A stretch of 64,000 bases of DNA from Stagnihabitans sp043721775 (lineage in GTDB: Bacteria; Pseudomonadota; Alphaproteobacteria; Rhodobacterales; Rhodobacteraceae), in NCBI GenBank assembly GCA_043721775.1, contig JAYSQA010000093.1, positions 9,787 to 73,786 on the forward strand. Reading direction: 5' to 3'. The translations under genes were made by a program, and so were the position numbers. The notes under the pieces were generated by a model. That model saw nothing but the letters and a program-made list of their open reading frames with translations, made no database searches and had not been told where the DNA came from. This document shows positions 8,331-16,221 of this stretch, piece by piece. Numbering within the stretch: position 1 is the first letter of the stretch; every line of letters starts with the position of its first letter.

Positions 8331-9314
8331 TCAGGGCAGGGGCCGCAGGGTGCCGCGCTCGACGATGTGACAGGGGAATATCCGGGCCTCGACCGGGCGG
8401 GCGGGCTCGGCCAGCCGGGCGCGCATCAGGTCGATGGCACCGCTGACGATGGCGTCGAAGGGCTGGTGTATGGTGGTCAGGTTGATATTGGCCCAACCCG
8501 CCATCGCCATATCGTTCAGCCCGATCAGGCCAAGGTCATCCGGCACCCGCAAGCCAGCGCTTTGGGCGGCGGACAAAGCGCCGATCGACAGCACGTCGTC
8601 GGCGCAGAACCAGGCCTGTGCAGGGGCGGTGCGAAGCAGGCGGGTCATCTCGGCCCGTCCCGCCTCGAACCCGTAAGTCCCGGCGAAACTGGCGCTGGCC
8701 TCTACGCCTGCGCAGGCGGCCATGAACCCGGTCAAACGGTCTTGCGTGGTAGAGGCACCTTCAGGCCCACCCATGAACCCGATGGACTGATAACCGCGTG
8801 CGATCAGCGTCTTGGCCGCCATGGCCCCCGCCGCGACATTGTCAATCGCCACCACATCCGTAGCCCCCGTCACCCGGCCAAAGGCATGAACCACCGGCAC
8901 TCCGGCATCCTGAAACGCTGCCGCAAAGCCGTCCGGCAGGTGCGAGGTCGCCACGATCACCCCATCCACCGAATACTGCCGCAACAGGGTAAGGGACCGC
9001 GCCGGGTCGGTTTCTTCGGACAGGTTCACCAGCAGGGGGCGCAAGGCATGGTCTTGCAGGCCCCGGGTGAACAGGTCGAAGATGTGCAGGAACACCGGGT
9101 TGTGAAAGTTGTTGCTGACCAGCCCGACCAGTTGCGTCTTGCGCGTCGTCAGGCTGCGCGCCAGCATGTTGGGGCTGTAGCCCAAAGCCTGTGCGGCAGC
9201 CTCGACGTTCGCCCGCATCGCGGGTGAGACCGAGGCCCCCGGCGTGAAGGTGCGTGACACGGCGGCGCGTGACACGCCCGCCTTTTCTGCCACATCCGCC
9301 AAAGTAACTGCCAT
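8331..9314 (-). CDS. LacI family transcriptional regulator
   Basis: A 327-residue repressor with an N-terminal helix-turn-helix (VTLADVAEKAGVSRAAVSR, residues 3-21), the hinge helix region with NMLARSL, and a periplasmic-binding-protein-like sensor domain (VGLVSNNFHNPVF, GLIGLNDMAMAGW). It lies convergent to the plus-strand dehydrogenase operon and is the likely regulator of the divergent iol-type arms through the palindrome at 4851-4868. The inducer is probably an inositol-derived or sugar ligand, not identifiable here. It ends 13 nt after the start-side neighbour, a DeoR regulator gene, on the same strand. Confidence 0.93.
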   Translation of the reverse strand: MAVTLADVAEKAGVSRAAVSRTFTPGASVSPAMRANVEAAAQALGYSPNMLARSLTTRKTQLVGLVSNNFHNPVFLHIFDLFTRGLQDHALRPLLVNLSEETDPARSLTLLRQYSVDGVIVATSHLPDGFAAAFQDAGVPVVHAFGRVTGATDVVAIDNVAAGAMAAKTLIARGYQSIGFMGGPEGASTTQDRLTGFMAACAGVEASASFAGTYGFEAGRAEMTRLLRTAPAQAWFCADDVLSIGALSAAQSAGLRVPDDLGLIGLNDMAMAGWANINLTTIHQPFDAIVSGAIDLMRARLAEPARPVEARIFPCHIVERGTLRPLP

Positions 9315-9327
9315 TTGGCCTGCCTTT

Positions 9328-10143
9328 TCAAACTGCGATCAGAACCTTGATGCCGCGCGCCTCAAACGCCTGCGCATCGGCATCGGAAATCCCCTCATCG
9401 GTGGTGAAGGATTGAATGACCTCCAGCGCGTCAAGCCGGGTGAACGAGGATTTGTTGATCTTGGAACTGTCCGCCACAAGATAGACATGGGCGGCGGCTT
9501 TGATCATCGCTTCTTTCAGTTGCAGATCGGCCAATGAAGGGTAGGTCAGGCCGGTATCCAAAGCGACCCCCGCCGTGGCAAGGAACAGCTTGCCCGCAAA
9601 GATGTTGCAGAAGTATTCCACCGACTTGTCACCCGACAAGGACAGCGTCGGCGCCTTGAACTGGCCGCCCGGCATATGCACGGCAAAGCCCGGCACAGCC
9701 CCAAGGATCAGCGCGATGTTCAGCGAATTGGTGAACACGGTCAGATCGCTGCGCCCGGTCAGTCGCGCGGCGATTTCCGTGGTGGTGCCTGCATCAAGGA
9801 TCAGGGTTTCGCCATTGCCAACCAGACTGGCCGCCAGCGCCTCGATCTTGCGCTTTTTCTCCATGTTTTCCTGATGGTGCAGGGTGACCGTGTTCACCTG
9901 CGCCGGGACAGAGTTCAGGTACGCCCCGCCATGTTCGCGGGTAACGCCGCCCTCTTGCTCCAGCCGTTCAAGGTCTTGCCGGATGGTCGCCTCGGACACC
10001 TGAAAGGCCTGCGCAAGGTCGCGCACCCGGGCCGAGCCTTCTTCCTGAATCCACTCAAGTATCCGGCGACGGCGGGGTTCGGACAGAAGGCCCGTCAGGG
10101 GTTCAGTGGGCTGTTTCACAGCAGGCTTGACGAGAGGCTTCAC
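9328..10143 (-). CDS. DeoR/GlpR family transcriptional regulator
   Basis: A 271-residue regulator with an N-terminal DeoR winged helix-turn-helix (RRRILEWIQEEGSARVRDLAQ, then VSEATIRQDLERLEQEGGVTREHGGA) and a C-terminal sugar-phosphate-sensing domain (ILDAGTTTEIAARL). I chose GTG 10143 because AAAGGAG lies six bases upstream; the longer frame to 10203 would start inside the presumed operator. It is divergent from the isomerase/transketolase/kinase operon and probably represses it, with a phosphorylated sugar as inducer. Confidence 0.9.
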   Translation of the reverse strand: MKPLVKPAVKQPTEPLTGLLSEPRRRRILEWIQEEGSARVRDLAQAFQVSEATIRQDLERLEQEGGVTREHGGAYLNSVPAQVNTVTLHHQENMEKKRKIEALAASLVGNGETLILDAGTTTEIAARLTGRSDLTVFTNSLNIALILGAVPGFAVHMPGGQFKAPTLSLSGDKSVEYFCNIFAGKLFLATAGVALDTGLTYPSLADLQLKEAMIKAAAHVYLVADSSKINKSSFTRLDALEVIQSFTTDEGISDADAQAFEARGIKVLIAV

Positions 10144-10181
10144 GGGCGCTCCTTTGGTTTTCTTTAGCGTACCGCAAAGAG

Positions 10182-10199
10182 TTTCGATTATAAACGAAA
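10182..10199. promoter_or_regulatory. Candidate DeoR-family operator
   Basis: TTTCG (10182-10186) and CGAAA (10195-10199) form an inverted repeat around an AT-rich centre (ATTATAAA) in the divergent region between the DeoR gene and the isomerase gene. TTTCG/CGAAA half sites are usual for GlpR/DeoR proteins. Placement and motif are seen; binding is inferred. Confidence 0.5.
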
Positions 10200-10242
10200 G
10201 CATTCAGCGGCAAGCGATACCAAACGCAAAGAGCGGGTAGCG

Positions 10243-11658
10243 ATGGCATTGCACATCAAACGGCAGGTGACTTTGGGTCTGGTGATTGGGTCATGGGCCT
10301 TCTTCAGCCCCGCGCCCTGTCTGGAAAGCCGCAATGAAACCTTGGCGCATTTCGCCCGGCTGGGTATCAAGGCGCTGATCCTGCCCTATGAAGCGACGGC
10401 GAATGGTGCTGTGCAGTCGATCCCGGATGCCGAACTTTACGCCAGCTTCTTCAAGCAGCACCGCGATGGGATTGACGGTCTGGTGATCTGCCTGCCCAAC
10501 TTCGGCGATGAAATTGCGATTGTCGAACTGGTGAACCGCGCCAAACCGATAGTCACTATCCTGCTGCAAGCCTCGAATGACAAGGTTGACAAGGTTTCCA
10601 TCAGCCAGCGCCGCGATGCGTTCTGCGGCAAGATTTCGGTGACCAACAACTTTTGCCAATACGGCGTGCCGTTTACCGAAACCAGCAGCCAAACCTGCGA
10701 CACCTTTGGCGCGGAGTTTGGTGCGGATCTTGAAAGGTTCTTTCGGCTGTGCCGCACTGTGAAGGGTCTGCGCGGCGCGCGGCTGGGGGCGATAGGTGCC
10801 CGGACCGAAGCGTTCCAGACCATGCGCAACAGTGAAAAGCTGTTGCAGGCGTCGGGGGTTATGGTTGTCACGGTGGACCTGTCCGAGATGATCGGCGCTG
10901 CGGGCCGCGTCAGCGATACCGATGCCGACCTGATCACCAAGCTTGCGAAGATCAAGGCTTACGGCACCATTCCGGCCCATATCAAACCCGAGCAGATTTC
11001 GAAGCAGGCCAAGTGGTCGCTGGCTGTCGACCGCTGGATTGAAGACAACGGCTGCAACGCTTCCGCCATTCAGTGCTGGCGGTCGTTGCAGGATAACTTC
11101 GGCTGCGCCACCTGCCTGACCATGAGCATGATGGGCGAAGAGCTGATGCCAAGTGCCTGTGAGGTCGACATCATGGGGGCTTTGTCGATGTATGCGCTGG
11201 CGCTGGCCTCTGGCGTACCTCCGGCGATTCTGGATTGGAACAACAACTACCGGTCTGAGGTGGATAAATGCGTCTGCACCCATTGCGGCAACTTCCCCAG
11301 GAAGTTCATCGGTTCCACGCCTGAAATCAGCGAACTGGATGTTTTGGGTGCCGTGATTGGCCGGGAAAAGTGCTTTGGTGCGGTCAAGGGCAAGGTGAAA
11401 GCGGGCGACATGACCTTCTTCCGGGTGTCGTCAGATGACCGGGCGGGAACGCTGAAGACCTATCTGGGGCAGGGGGCGTTCACCGATGATCCCCTCCCGA
11501 TGGATGGCGGCATTGCGGTTTCTCACGTGAAAGACCTGCGCAAGCTGATGCGCTTTGTGACGCAGACCGGTTTTGAACACCACGTGGCGATGGTGCGCGG
11601 CCATCATGCGGATGTGGTGTCAGAGGCCGTCAACCGCTACCTCAACTGGCCGATGTAG
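10243..11658 (+). CDS. L-fucose/L-arabinose isomerase family protein
   Basis: A 471-residue protein of the fucose-isomerase-like family (aldose-ketose isomerases needing a divalent metal). Recognisable stretches are IGSWAFFSPAPCLESRNE at the N-terminus, FTETSSQTCDTFGAEFGADL, GEELMPSACEVDIMGALSMYAL carrying a likely metal-ligand glutamate, and a C-terminal RGHHADV. It is the first gene of a plus-strand operon with transketolase subunits and an FGGY kinase. The substrate is most likely a pentose, deoxy sugar or branched sugar whose ketose is then phosphorylated and split by the transketolase. No strong Shine-Dalgarno precedes ATG 10243. Confidence 0.85.
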   Translation: MALHIKRQVTLGLVIGSWAFFSPAPCLESRNETLAHFARLGIKALILPYEATANGAVQSIPDAELYASFFKQHRDGIDGLVICLPNFGDEIAIVELVNRAKPIVTILLQASNDKVDKVSISQRRDAFCGKISVTNNFCQYGVPFTETSSQTCDTFGAEFGADLERFFRLCRTVKGLRGARLGAIGARTEAFQTMRNSEKLLQASGVMVVTVDLSEMIGAAGRVSDTDADLITKLAKIKAYGTIPAHIKPEQISKQAKWSLAVDRWIEDNGCNASAIQCWRSLQDNFGCATCLTMSMMGEELMPSACEVDIMGALSMYALALASGVPPAILDWNNNYRSEVDKCVCTHCGNFPRKFIGSTPEISELDVLGAVIGREKCFGAVKGKVKAGDMTFFRVSSDDRAGTLKTYLGQGAFTDDPLPMDGGIAVSHVKDLRKLMRFVTQTGFEHHVAMVRGHHADVVSEAVNRYLNWPM

Positions 11659-11690
11659 CACCACGGCGCGGAAGCCGAGGCAAAACTGTC

Positions 11691-12504
11691 ATGCAGAACG
11701 ATCCCATCCCGAACATCAAGGCCAAGGCTTTGTGGATGCGCCGCCGCAGCTTTCAGATGGTGTATGAGGCGCAGCTGGGCCATCCTGGCGGCGGCTTCTC
11801 AGCCACCGATATTCTGGCGACGCTGTATTTCGGCGTGATGACCTATGACCCCAAGCGGCCAGACTGGCCGCAGCGCGACCGCTTCATCATGTCCAAGGGT
11901 CACGCCTTAAGTTCGCTGTAAACGGTGCTGTCGGCGGCGGGGTATTTTCCGGAAAGCTGGCTCGACACCAATATGAAGAACGGATCGAAGCTGAACGGCC
12001 ACCCCAACCCGAACTACCTGGCCGGAGTCGTGACGAACACCGGGCCGTTGGGCCATGGCACGCCGGTGGCGGTGGGCATCGCGATTGCGGGCCAGATCAC
12101 CGGAGCCAGCTACCGCACCTTCGTTCTGACCGGGGATGGCGAGTTGCAGGAAGGTTCCAACTGGGAGGCTGCGGGTCTGGCGGGGCACCGCAAGCTTGCC
12201 AACCTGACCCTGATGGTTGACCGCAACCGCTTGCAGCAGGGCGCTGGCACCGAAGAGACGATGACGATGGACCCGCTGGACGACCGCTTTCCGCGCCTTT
12301 GGCTGGGATGTGGTGACGGTCGACGGCCATGACCACGCCGCTTTGCTGGCGGTTCTGTCCGCCCCTGCGGGCGCAAAACCCCGGGCTGTGATCGCCAATA
12401 CGGTGAAGGGCAAGGGTGTGTCCTTCATGGAAGGCCAAGCCAAATGGCACCACGGTATGCCCAATGCCGCACAATTCGCCCTCGCGATGGAGGAGTTGGT
12501 CTGA
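11691..12504 (+). pseudogene. Transketolase N-terminal subunit, broken
   Basis: Thiamine-diphosphate-binding half of a split transketolase (AAGYFPESWLDT, GPLGHGTPVAVGIAIA, TGDGELQEGSNWEA, WHHGMPN are typical). It carries two lesions. First, a nonsense codon at 11919-11921 (TAA) where the family has an aromatic residue (ALSSL-stop-TVL), consistent with TAC to TAA. Second, one extra base near 12290 (CGCTTTCCGCGCC where CGCTTTCGCGCC restores RFRAFGWDVVTVDGHD). After that the frame continues to TGA 12502-12504, overlapping the next gene. As sequenced it cannot make an active subunit; a sequencing error could account for the indel but less easily for the nonsense codon. Confidence 0.88.
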
Positions 12505-13475
12505 TGTCCCATGCTGTTGAAACCGTCGGGTTTTATGATTGCCGGGATGCTTGGGTGAAAACCTTGGTCGCCTTGGCCGAAGCCGATGACCGGATTGTTA
12601 CCGTGGTCAACGACTCGGTCGGGTCATCGAAATTGTGGGCGTTTCAGGCGAAATTCCCTGACCGCACGATCAACGTAGGCATTGCGGAACAATGCATGGT
12701 GGGTGTCGGGGCAGGGCTTGCGAATGGCGGGCGCATCCCCTTCGTCTCGGCGGCGTCTTGCTTTCTGACGGGCCGTTCATTGGAACAGGTCAAGGCGGAC
12801 GGGGCTTACGCCAATTTCAATGTGAAGCTGATCGGTCAATCCTCTGGCATCGCTTACGCCGAACTGGGGCCGACGCACCATTCCATCGGGGATTTCGCCT
12901 GGCTGCGGCCCCTGACCAACCTGACCGTGATCTGCCCGGCTGACGCGTGGGAGACGGCGGAGGCGGTGAAATGGGCCGCTGGCCATGAGGGCCCGGTCTA
13001 TATCCGCCTGTCCCGGATGCCCGTGCCGCTGCTGGACGTGGCAAACCGGGTCTTCCGACCGGGCAAGGCGGAAACGGTGCGCGAGGGGCATCAGGTGGAG
13101 ATCCTTGCCTGTGGCACCACGGTGCATCTGGCCGCAGCAGCGGCGGACCTGTTGAAGGCTGACGGCATCCACGCCCGCGTTCTGAAATTTCCCACAATCA
13201 ACCCCCTTGATGAGGCGGCGATTGATGCCGCCGCTGAAACCGGGGCGATTGTCACGGTTGAAGAGGCGGGTATTCGTGGCGGGCTTGGCGGGGCGGTGGC
13301 GGAATACACCGCCTCTAACCGTCCGGTGCCGGTAGAGAGGGTTGGCTTTGCGGGCTTTCAGCCGACCGGGTCTTTGGACTATCTGTTCAAGGAAAGTGGC
13401 CTGACGGCTGATGGCATCGCCGCTGCGGCGCGCAGGTCCATCAAACGGGGCGCGTTGATGCGGGCCGCAAGATGA
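12504..13475 (+). CDS. Transketolase C-terminal subunit
   Basis: A 323-residue pyrimidine-binding plus C-terminal half of a split transketolase (NVGIAEQCMVGVGAGLANGG carries the catalytic glutamate; GPVYIRLSR; TVEEAGIRGGLGGAVAE). It starts at the TGATG overlap with the broken N-terminal subunit and overlaps the kinase by four bases. It needs the N-terminal subunit for activity, so with that gene broken its product may be idle unless another transketolase half complements it. In family terms it resembles the subunit pairs used in pentose or apulose-4-phosphate catabolism. Confidence 0.9.
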   Translation: MSHAVETVGFYDCRDAWVKTLVALAEADDRIVTVVNDSVGSSKLWAFQAKFPDRTINVGIAEQCMVGVGAGLANGGRIPFVSAASCFLTGRSLEQVKADGAYANFNVKLIGQSSGIAYAELGPTHHSIGDFAWLRPLTNLTVICPADAWETAEAVKWAAGHEGPVYIRLSRMPVPLLDVANRVFRPGKAETVREGHQVEILACGTTVHLAAAAADLLKADGIHARVLKFPTINPLDEAAIDAAAETGAIVTVEEAGIRGGLGGAVAEYTASNRPVPVERVGFAGFQPTGSLDYLFKESGLTADGIAAAARRSIKRGALMRAAR

Positions 13476-14998
13476 GCTTTGTGCTGGCCATTGATCAAGG
13501 CACCACCAACACCAAGGCCGTGCTGGTGGATGGGGCCGGGCAGATCGTCGCCCGGGCGTCTTCGGCGCTGACCACCGCCTATCCGCAGAACGGCTGGGCC
13601 GAGCCATCGGCTGCCGATATCTGGGCCAGCGTGCAGGCTGTGATCGCCGATCTGGTGGCGCAAAAGCCGGGGCAGATCAAAGCCATCGCCATCGCCAACC
13701 AGCGTGAGACTTTGGTGATCTGGGACGCTGACACCAGCCAGCCCATCCATCCCGCCATCATCTGGCAATGCCGCCGCACGGCAGACGTTTGTGCGGGGCT
13801 GATTGCTGCGGGCCATGACGCTGCGGTGGTCGCGGCGACAGGCTTGGGGATCAATCCGCTGTTTCCGGCCGCCAAACTTGGCCGGGTGATGCGCCATGTG
13901 CCGCAAGCGCAGGCGCTGGCCGACACCGGGCGCTTGCGGGCGGGTACGGTGGATGCGTGGCTTTTGTGGAACCTGACCAGGGGGGCCAGCTTTGCCACCG
14001 ACCATTCCAACGCCTCGCGCACGCAATTGTTCGACACCGAAAAGTTGGTGTGGAGTGCAGACCTGTGCGCGCTGTTCGGTGCGCCGATCACAGCCTTGCC
14101 GCAGCCGATGCCCTCGGACCAGCGGTTTGGGGTGACCGCTGACACCACCGCCTTGCCTGCCGGAGTGCCGATCCTTGCCATGATGGGCGACAGCCATGCC
14201 GCCCTTTATGGCCATGGCATCCGGGGTCCGGGAACGGTGAAGGCGACCTATGGCACCGGCGCTAGTCTTTTGACGCTGACGCCGGGGCGCGTGGTGTCGT
14301 CGAATGGCATGTCGGGCACGATTGCGTGGAGTGACCATACCGGGACGCCTTATGCGCTGGAGGGCAATATCACCGTGTCCGCACAAGCTGCGGCCTTCAT
14401 GGCGCAGCTGTTTTGGATGTCGGTGCAGGCGCTGTCTGATCTGGCGCAGACGGTGCAAGACAGTGCCGGTGTGGCCTTTGTGCCCGCACTGGCGGGCTTG
14501 GGTGCGCAGCATTGGGATGACCATGCGACGGGCATGTTGACGGGGATGACCCACGGCACCTTGCCCGCCCATCTGGCGCGGGCGACGTTTGAAGCCATCG
14601 CAGCCCAGATCGCCGACGTGCTGGCCGCGATGGAGCGTGACATGGGCCAAAGCCTGACGATGTTGCGGGCAGATGGCGGGGCCTCGGCCAATCCGTTCCT
14701 GATGCAGCTTCAGGCTGATGTGCTGCGGCGTCGGGTTCTGCAAAGCCCGGTTGAAGAAGTCGGCGCCCTTGGAGCAGCCGCCATGGCCTTTGCCCATCTG
14801 GGCCACATCATGCCGCCGGAACAATCCACTCCGACCCGGTTTGACCCTGGCCCCGCCGATCCGGCGCTGGCCCAAGTCTGGGCGCAGGCCGTTGCGCGTG
14901 CCAAGGCCAGAGTTCAGGGCCAGAGTTCAGGGCCAGAGTTCAGGGCCCCGAAGTTTGGGGCAAAAGTCCGAGGCCGGAGTGCAGGGTCTGGGGCCTGA
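13472..14998 (+). CDS. FGGY family carbohydrate kinase with repeat-derived C-terminus
   Basis: A 508-residue FGGY kinase with the glycerol/xylulose-kinase start LAIDQGTTNTKAVLVD, the GDSHAALYGHG and GTGASLL ATP-site motifs, and RADGGASANPFLMQLQAD. It probably phosphorylates the ketose made by the upstream isomerase. The fold ends near residue 475 (ARAKARV); the last about 30 residues (VQGQSSGPEFRAPKFGA and on) are encoded by a 13-bp tandem repeat and are unlike the family. ATG 13472 overlaps the transketolase stop. Confidence 0.9.
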   Translation: MSFVLAIDQGTTNTKAVLVDGAGQIVARASSALTTAYPQNGWAEPSAADIWASVQAVIADLVAQKPGQIKAIAIANQRETLVIWDADTSQPIHPAIIWQCRRTADVCAGLIAAGHDAAVVAATGLGINPLFPAAKLGRVMRHVPQAQALADTGRLRAGTVDAWLLWNLTRGASFATDHSNASRTQLFDTEKLVWSADLCALFGAPITALPQPMPSDQRFGVTADTTALPAGVPILAMMGDSHAALYGHGIRGPGTVKATYGTGASLLTLTPGRVVSSNGMSGTIAWSDHTGTPYALEGNITVSAQAAAFMAQLFWMSVQALSDLAQTVQDSAGVAFVPALAGLGAQHWDDHATGMLTGMTHGTLPAHLARATFEAIAAQIADVLAAMERDMGQSLTMLRADGGASANPFLMQLQADVLRRRVLQSPVEEVGALGAAAMAFAHLGHIMPPEQSTPTRFDPGPADPALAQVWAQAVARAKARVQGQSSGPEFRAPKFGAKVRGRSAGSGA

Positions 14999-15055
14999 GT
15001 CTGGGGCCTGGGCTTGATTTGGGGTCCGGGCTTGGTTTGGGGTCAGGGAATGGGG
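14906..15055. repeat. 13-bp tandem repeats across the FGGY kinase stop codon
   Basis: GCCAGAGTTCAGG repeats three times (about 14908-14946), followed by TCTGGGGCCTGAG / TCTGGGGCCTGGG and looser copies of GGGTCCGGGCTTG. The kinase TGA stop (14996-14998) is inside one copy of the GGGGCCTGAG unit, and the array continues about 55 bp downstream. Confidence 0.85.
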
Positions 15056-15161
15056 CTTGAACCCGAAGGCTATGACGCGGGTGCATGGCGGCTTGTCGGG
15101 AATGTTGGGTTATCGCTAACGGCTTCGAGCTGTACACGTACGGTACTCCAAAGGACATCCC

Positions 15162-16076
15162 ATGGCCGACGTGACCTATATTGCCGCCCAAAGCCGCCCG
15201 ACGCAGGGGGCGGTGCTGATGGCCACTGCGGTGCTGCTGTTTGCTTGCATGGATGTGACGACCAAGCATATGGCCCTTACCTATGCCGTGCCGTTGATCG
15301 TCTTTGTCCGCTACGCTGGCAACCTGCTGACGTTGCTGGCGGTCTTTGGCCCTCGCAAGGGTCGCAGCCTGTTCCGGGTGCAGCGGCGCGGTTTGGTGGC
15401 CTTGCGGGCGATCTGCCTTGCCGGTGCCTCGTTGTTCGCGGCGCTGGCGTTTCAGCGCATGCCGGTGGCCGAGACCATCGCGATTATCTTCCTCGCCCCG
15501 TTCGGCGTCATGTTGCTGGCGGGCCCGATCCTGGGTGAAAAGGTGGGTCCTTTGCAATGGATGGCCGCCCTGCTGGGTTTTGCCGGGGTCTTGCTGATTG
15601 CCCATCCCGGCAGCGGGCTTGACCCATGGGGCGTGACCTTTGCCCTGATCACGGCAGCCGCAAGCATCGTCTACAACATGCTGTCGCGGACTTTGGCCCG
15701 GTCCGAGACGACCGAGGCCATGCTGGTTTGGACCGCCATGGCCGGCACCCTGGCCTTTGGCGCGGCCCTGCCGTGGAGCCTGCCGTCCGCCCTGCCCACC
15801 GTACTGGACATGGCCCTGTTTGCCGCCATGGGCATTCTGGCGACGGCGGGGCATTTCCTGTTCACCCAAGCCTGCCGCGTGGCCCCGGCTTCGGTCATAG
15901 CGCCGGTCAACTATCTGCAACTGGTCTGGTCCGGCCTTTTGGGCCTTCTGGTCTTTGCCCACATGCCGGATCAATCGGCGCTGATCGGTATGGGGCTGAT
16001 CGCCTTGGGTGGCATTTCGGCGGCGATCTGGCCGCTGATCGCCCCGCGCGCCGTTCCAAGCGCCGAGGCCTGCTGA
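15162..16076 (+). CDS. DMT/EamA family transporter
   Basis: A 304-residue inner-membrane protein with about ten hydrophobic segments in two EamA repeats (ATAVLLFACMDVTTKHMAL near the N-terminus; SVIAPVNYLQLVWSGLLGLLVFAH in the second repeat). Members export or import metabolites; no substrate can be read from the sequence. AAAGGA lies seven bases before ATG 15162. It stands alone between the sugar operon and the transglutaminase operon. Confidence 0.88.
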   Translation: MADVTYIAAQSRPTQGAVLMATAVLLFACMDVTTKHMALTYAVPLIVFVRYAGNLLTLLAVFGPRKGRSLFRVQRRGLVALRAICLAGASLFAALAFQRMPVAETIAIIFLAPFGVMLLAGPILGEKVGPLQWMAALLGFAGVLLIAHPGSGLDPWGVTFALITAAASIVYNMLSRTLARSETTEAMLVWTAMAGTLAFGAALPWSLPSALPTVLDMALFAAMGILATAGHFLFTQACRVAPASVIAPVNYLQLVWSGLLGLLVFAHMPDQSALIGMGLIALGGISAAIWPLIAPRAVPSAEAC

Positions 16077-16221
16077 ATAGGCAGGCTTTGGCCGCCATTT
16101 CGCCCGAAAATCAGGCGTTTGACAATTCCCCGCCCCTGCGCTTCACGCTTCCCCGTGCCCTTGGCCGCTGTCATGCTAGGCATGATAAAAGGCGCGGGTC
16201 ATTTGGCCCGGCGGAGGTTTC

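Noticed and set aside
13379..14875. 498-residue minus-strand frame opposite the FGGY kinase
   Set aside because: Shadow frame in GC-rich DNA; the plus-strand kinase has all family motifs.
15118..15145. GTACACGTACGGTAC quasi-palindrome before the EamA gene as an operator
   Set aside because: Short, imperfect, single occurrence, with no linked regulator, so I cannot support it.
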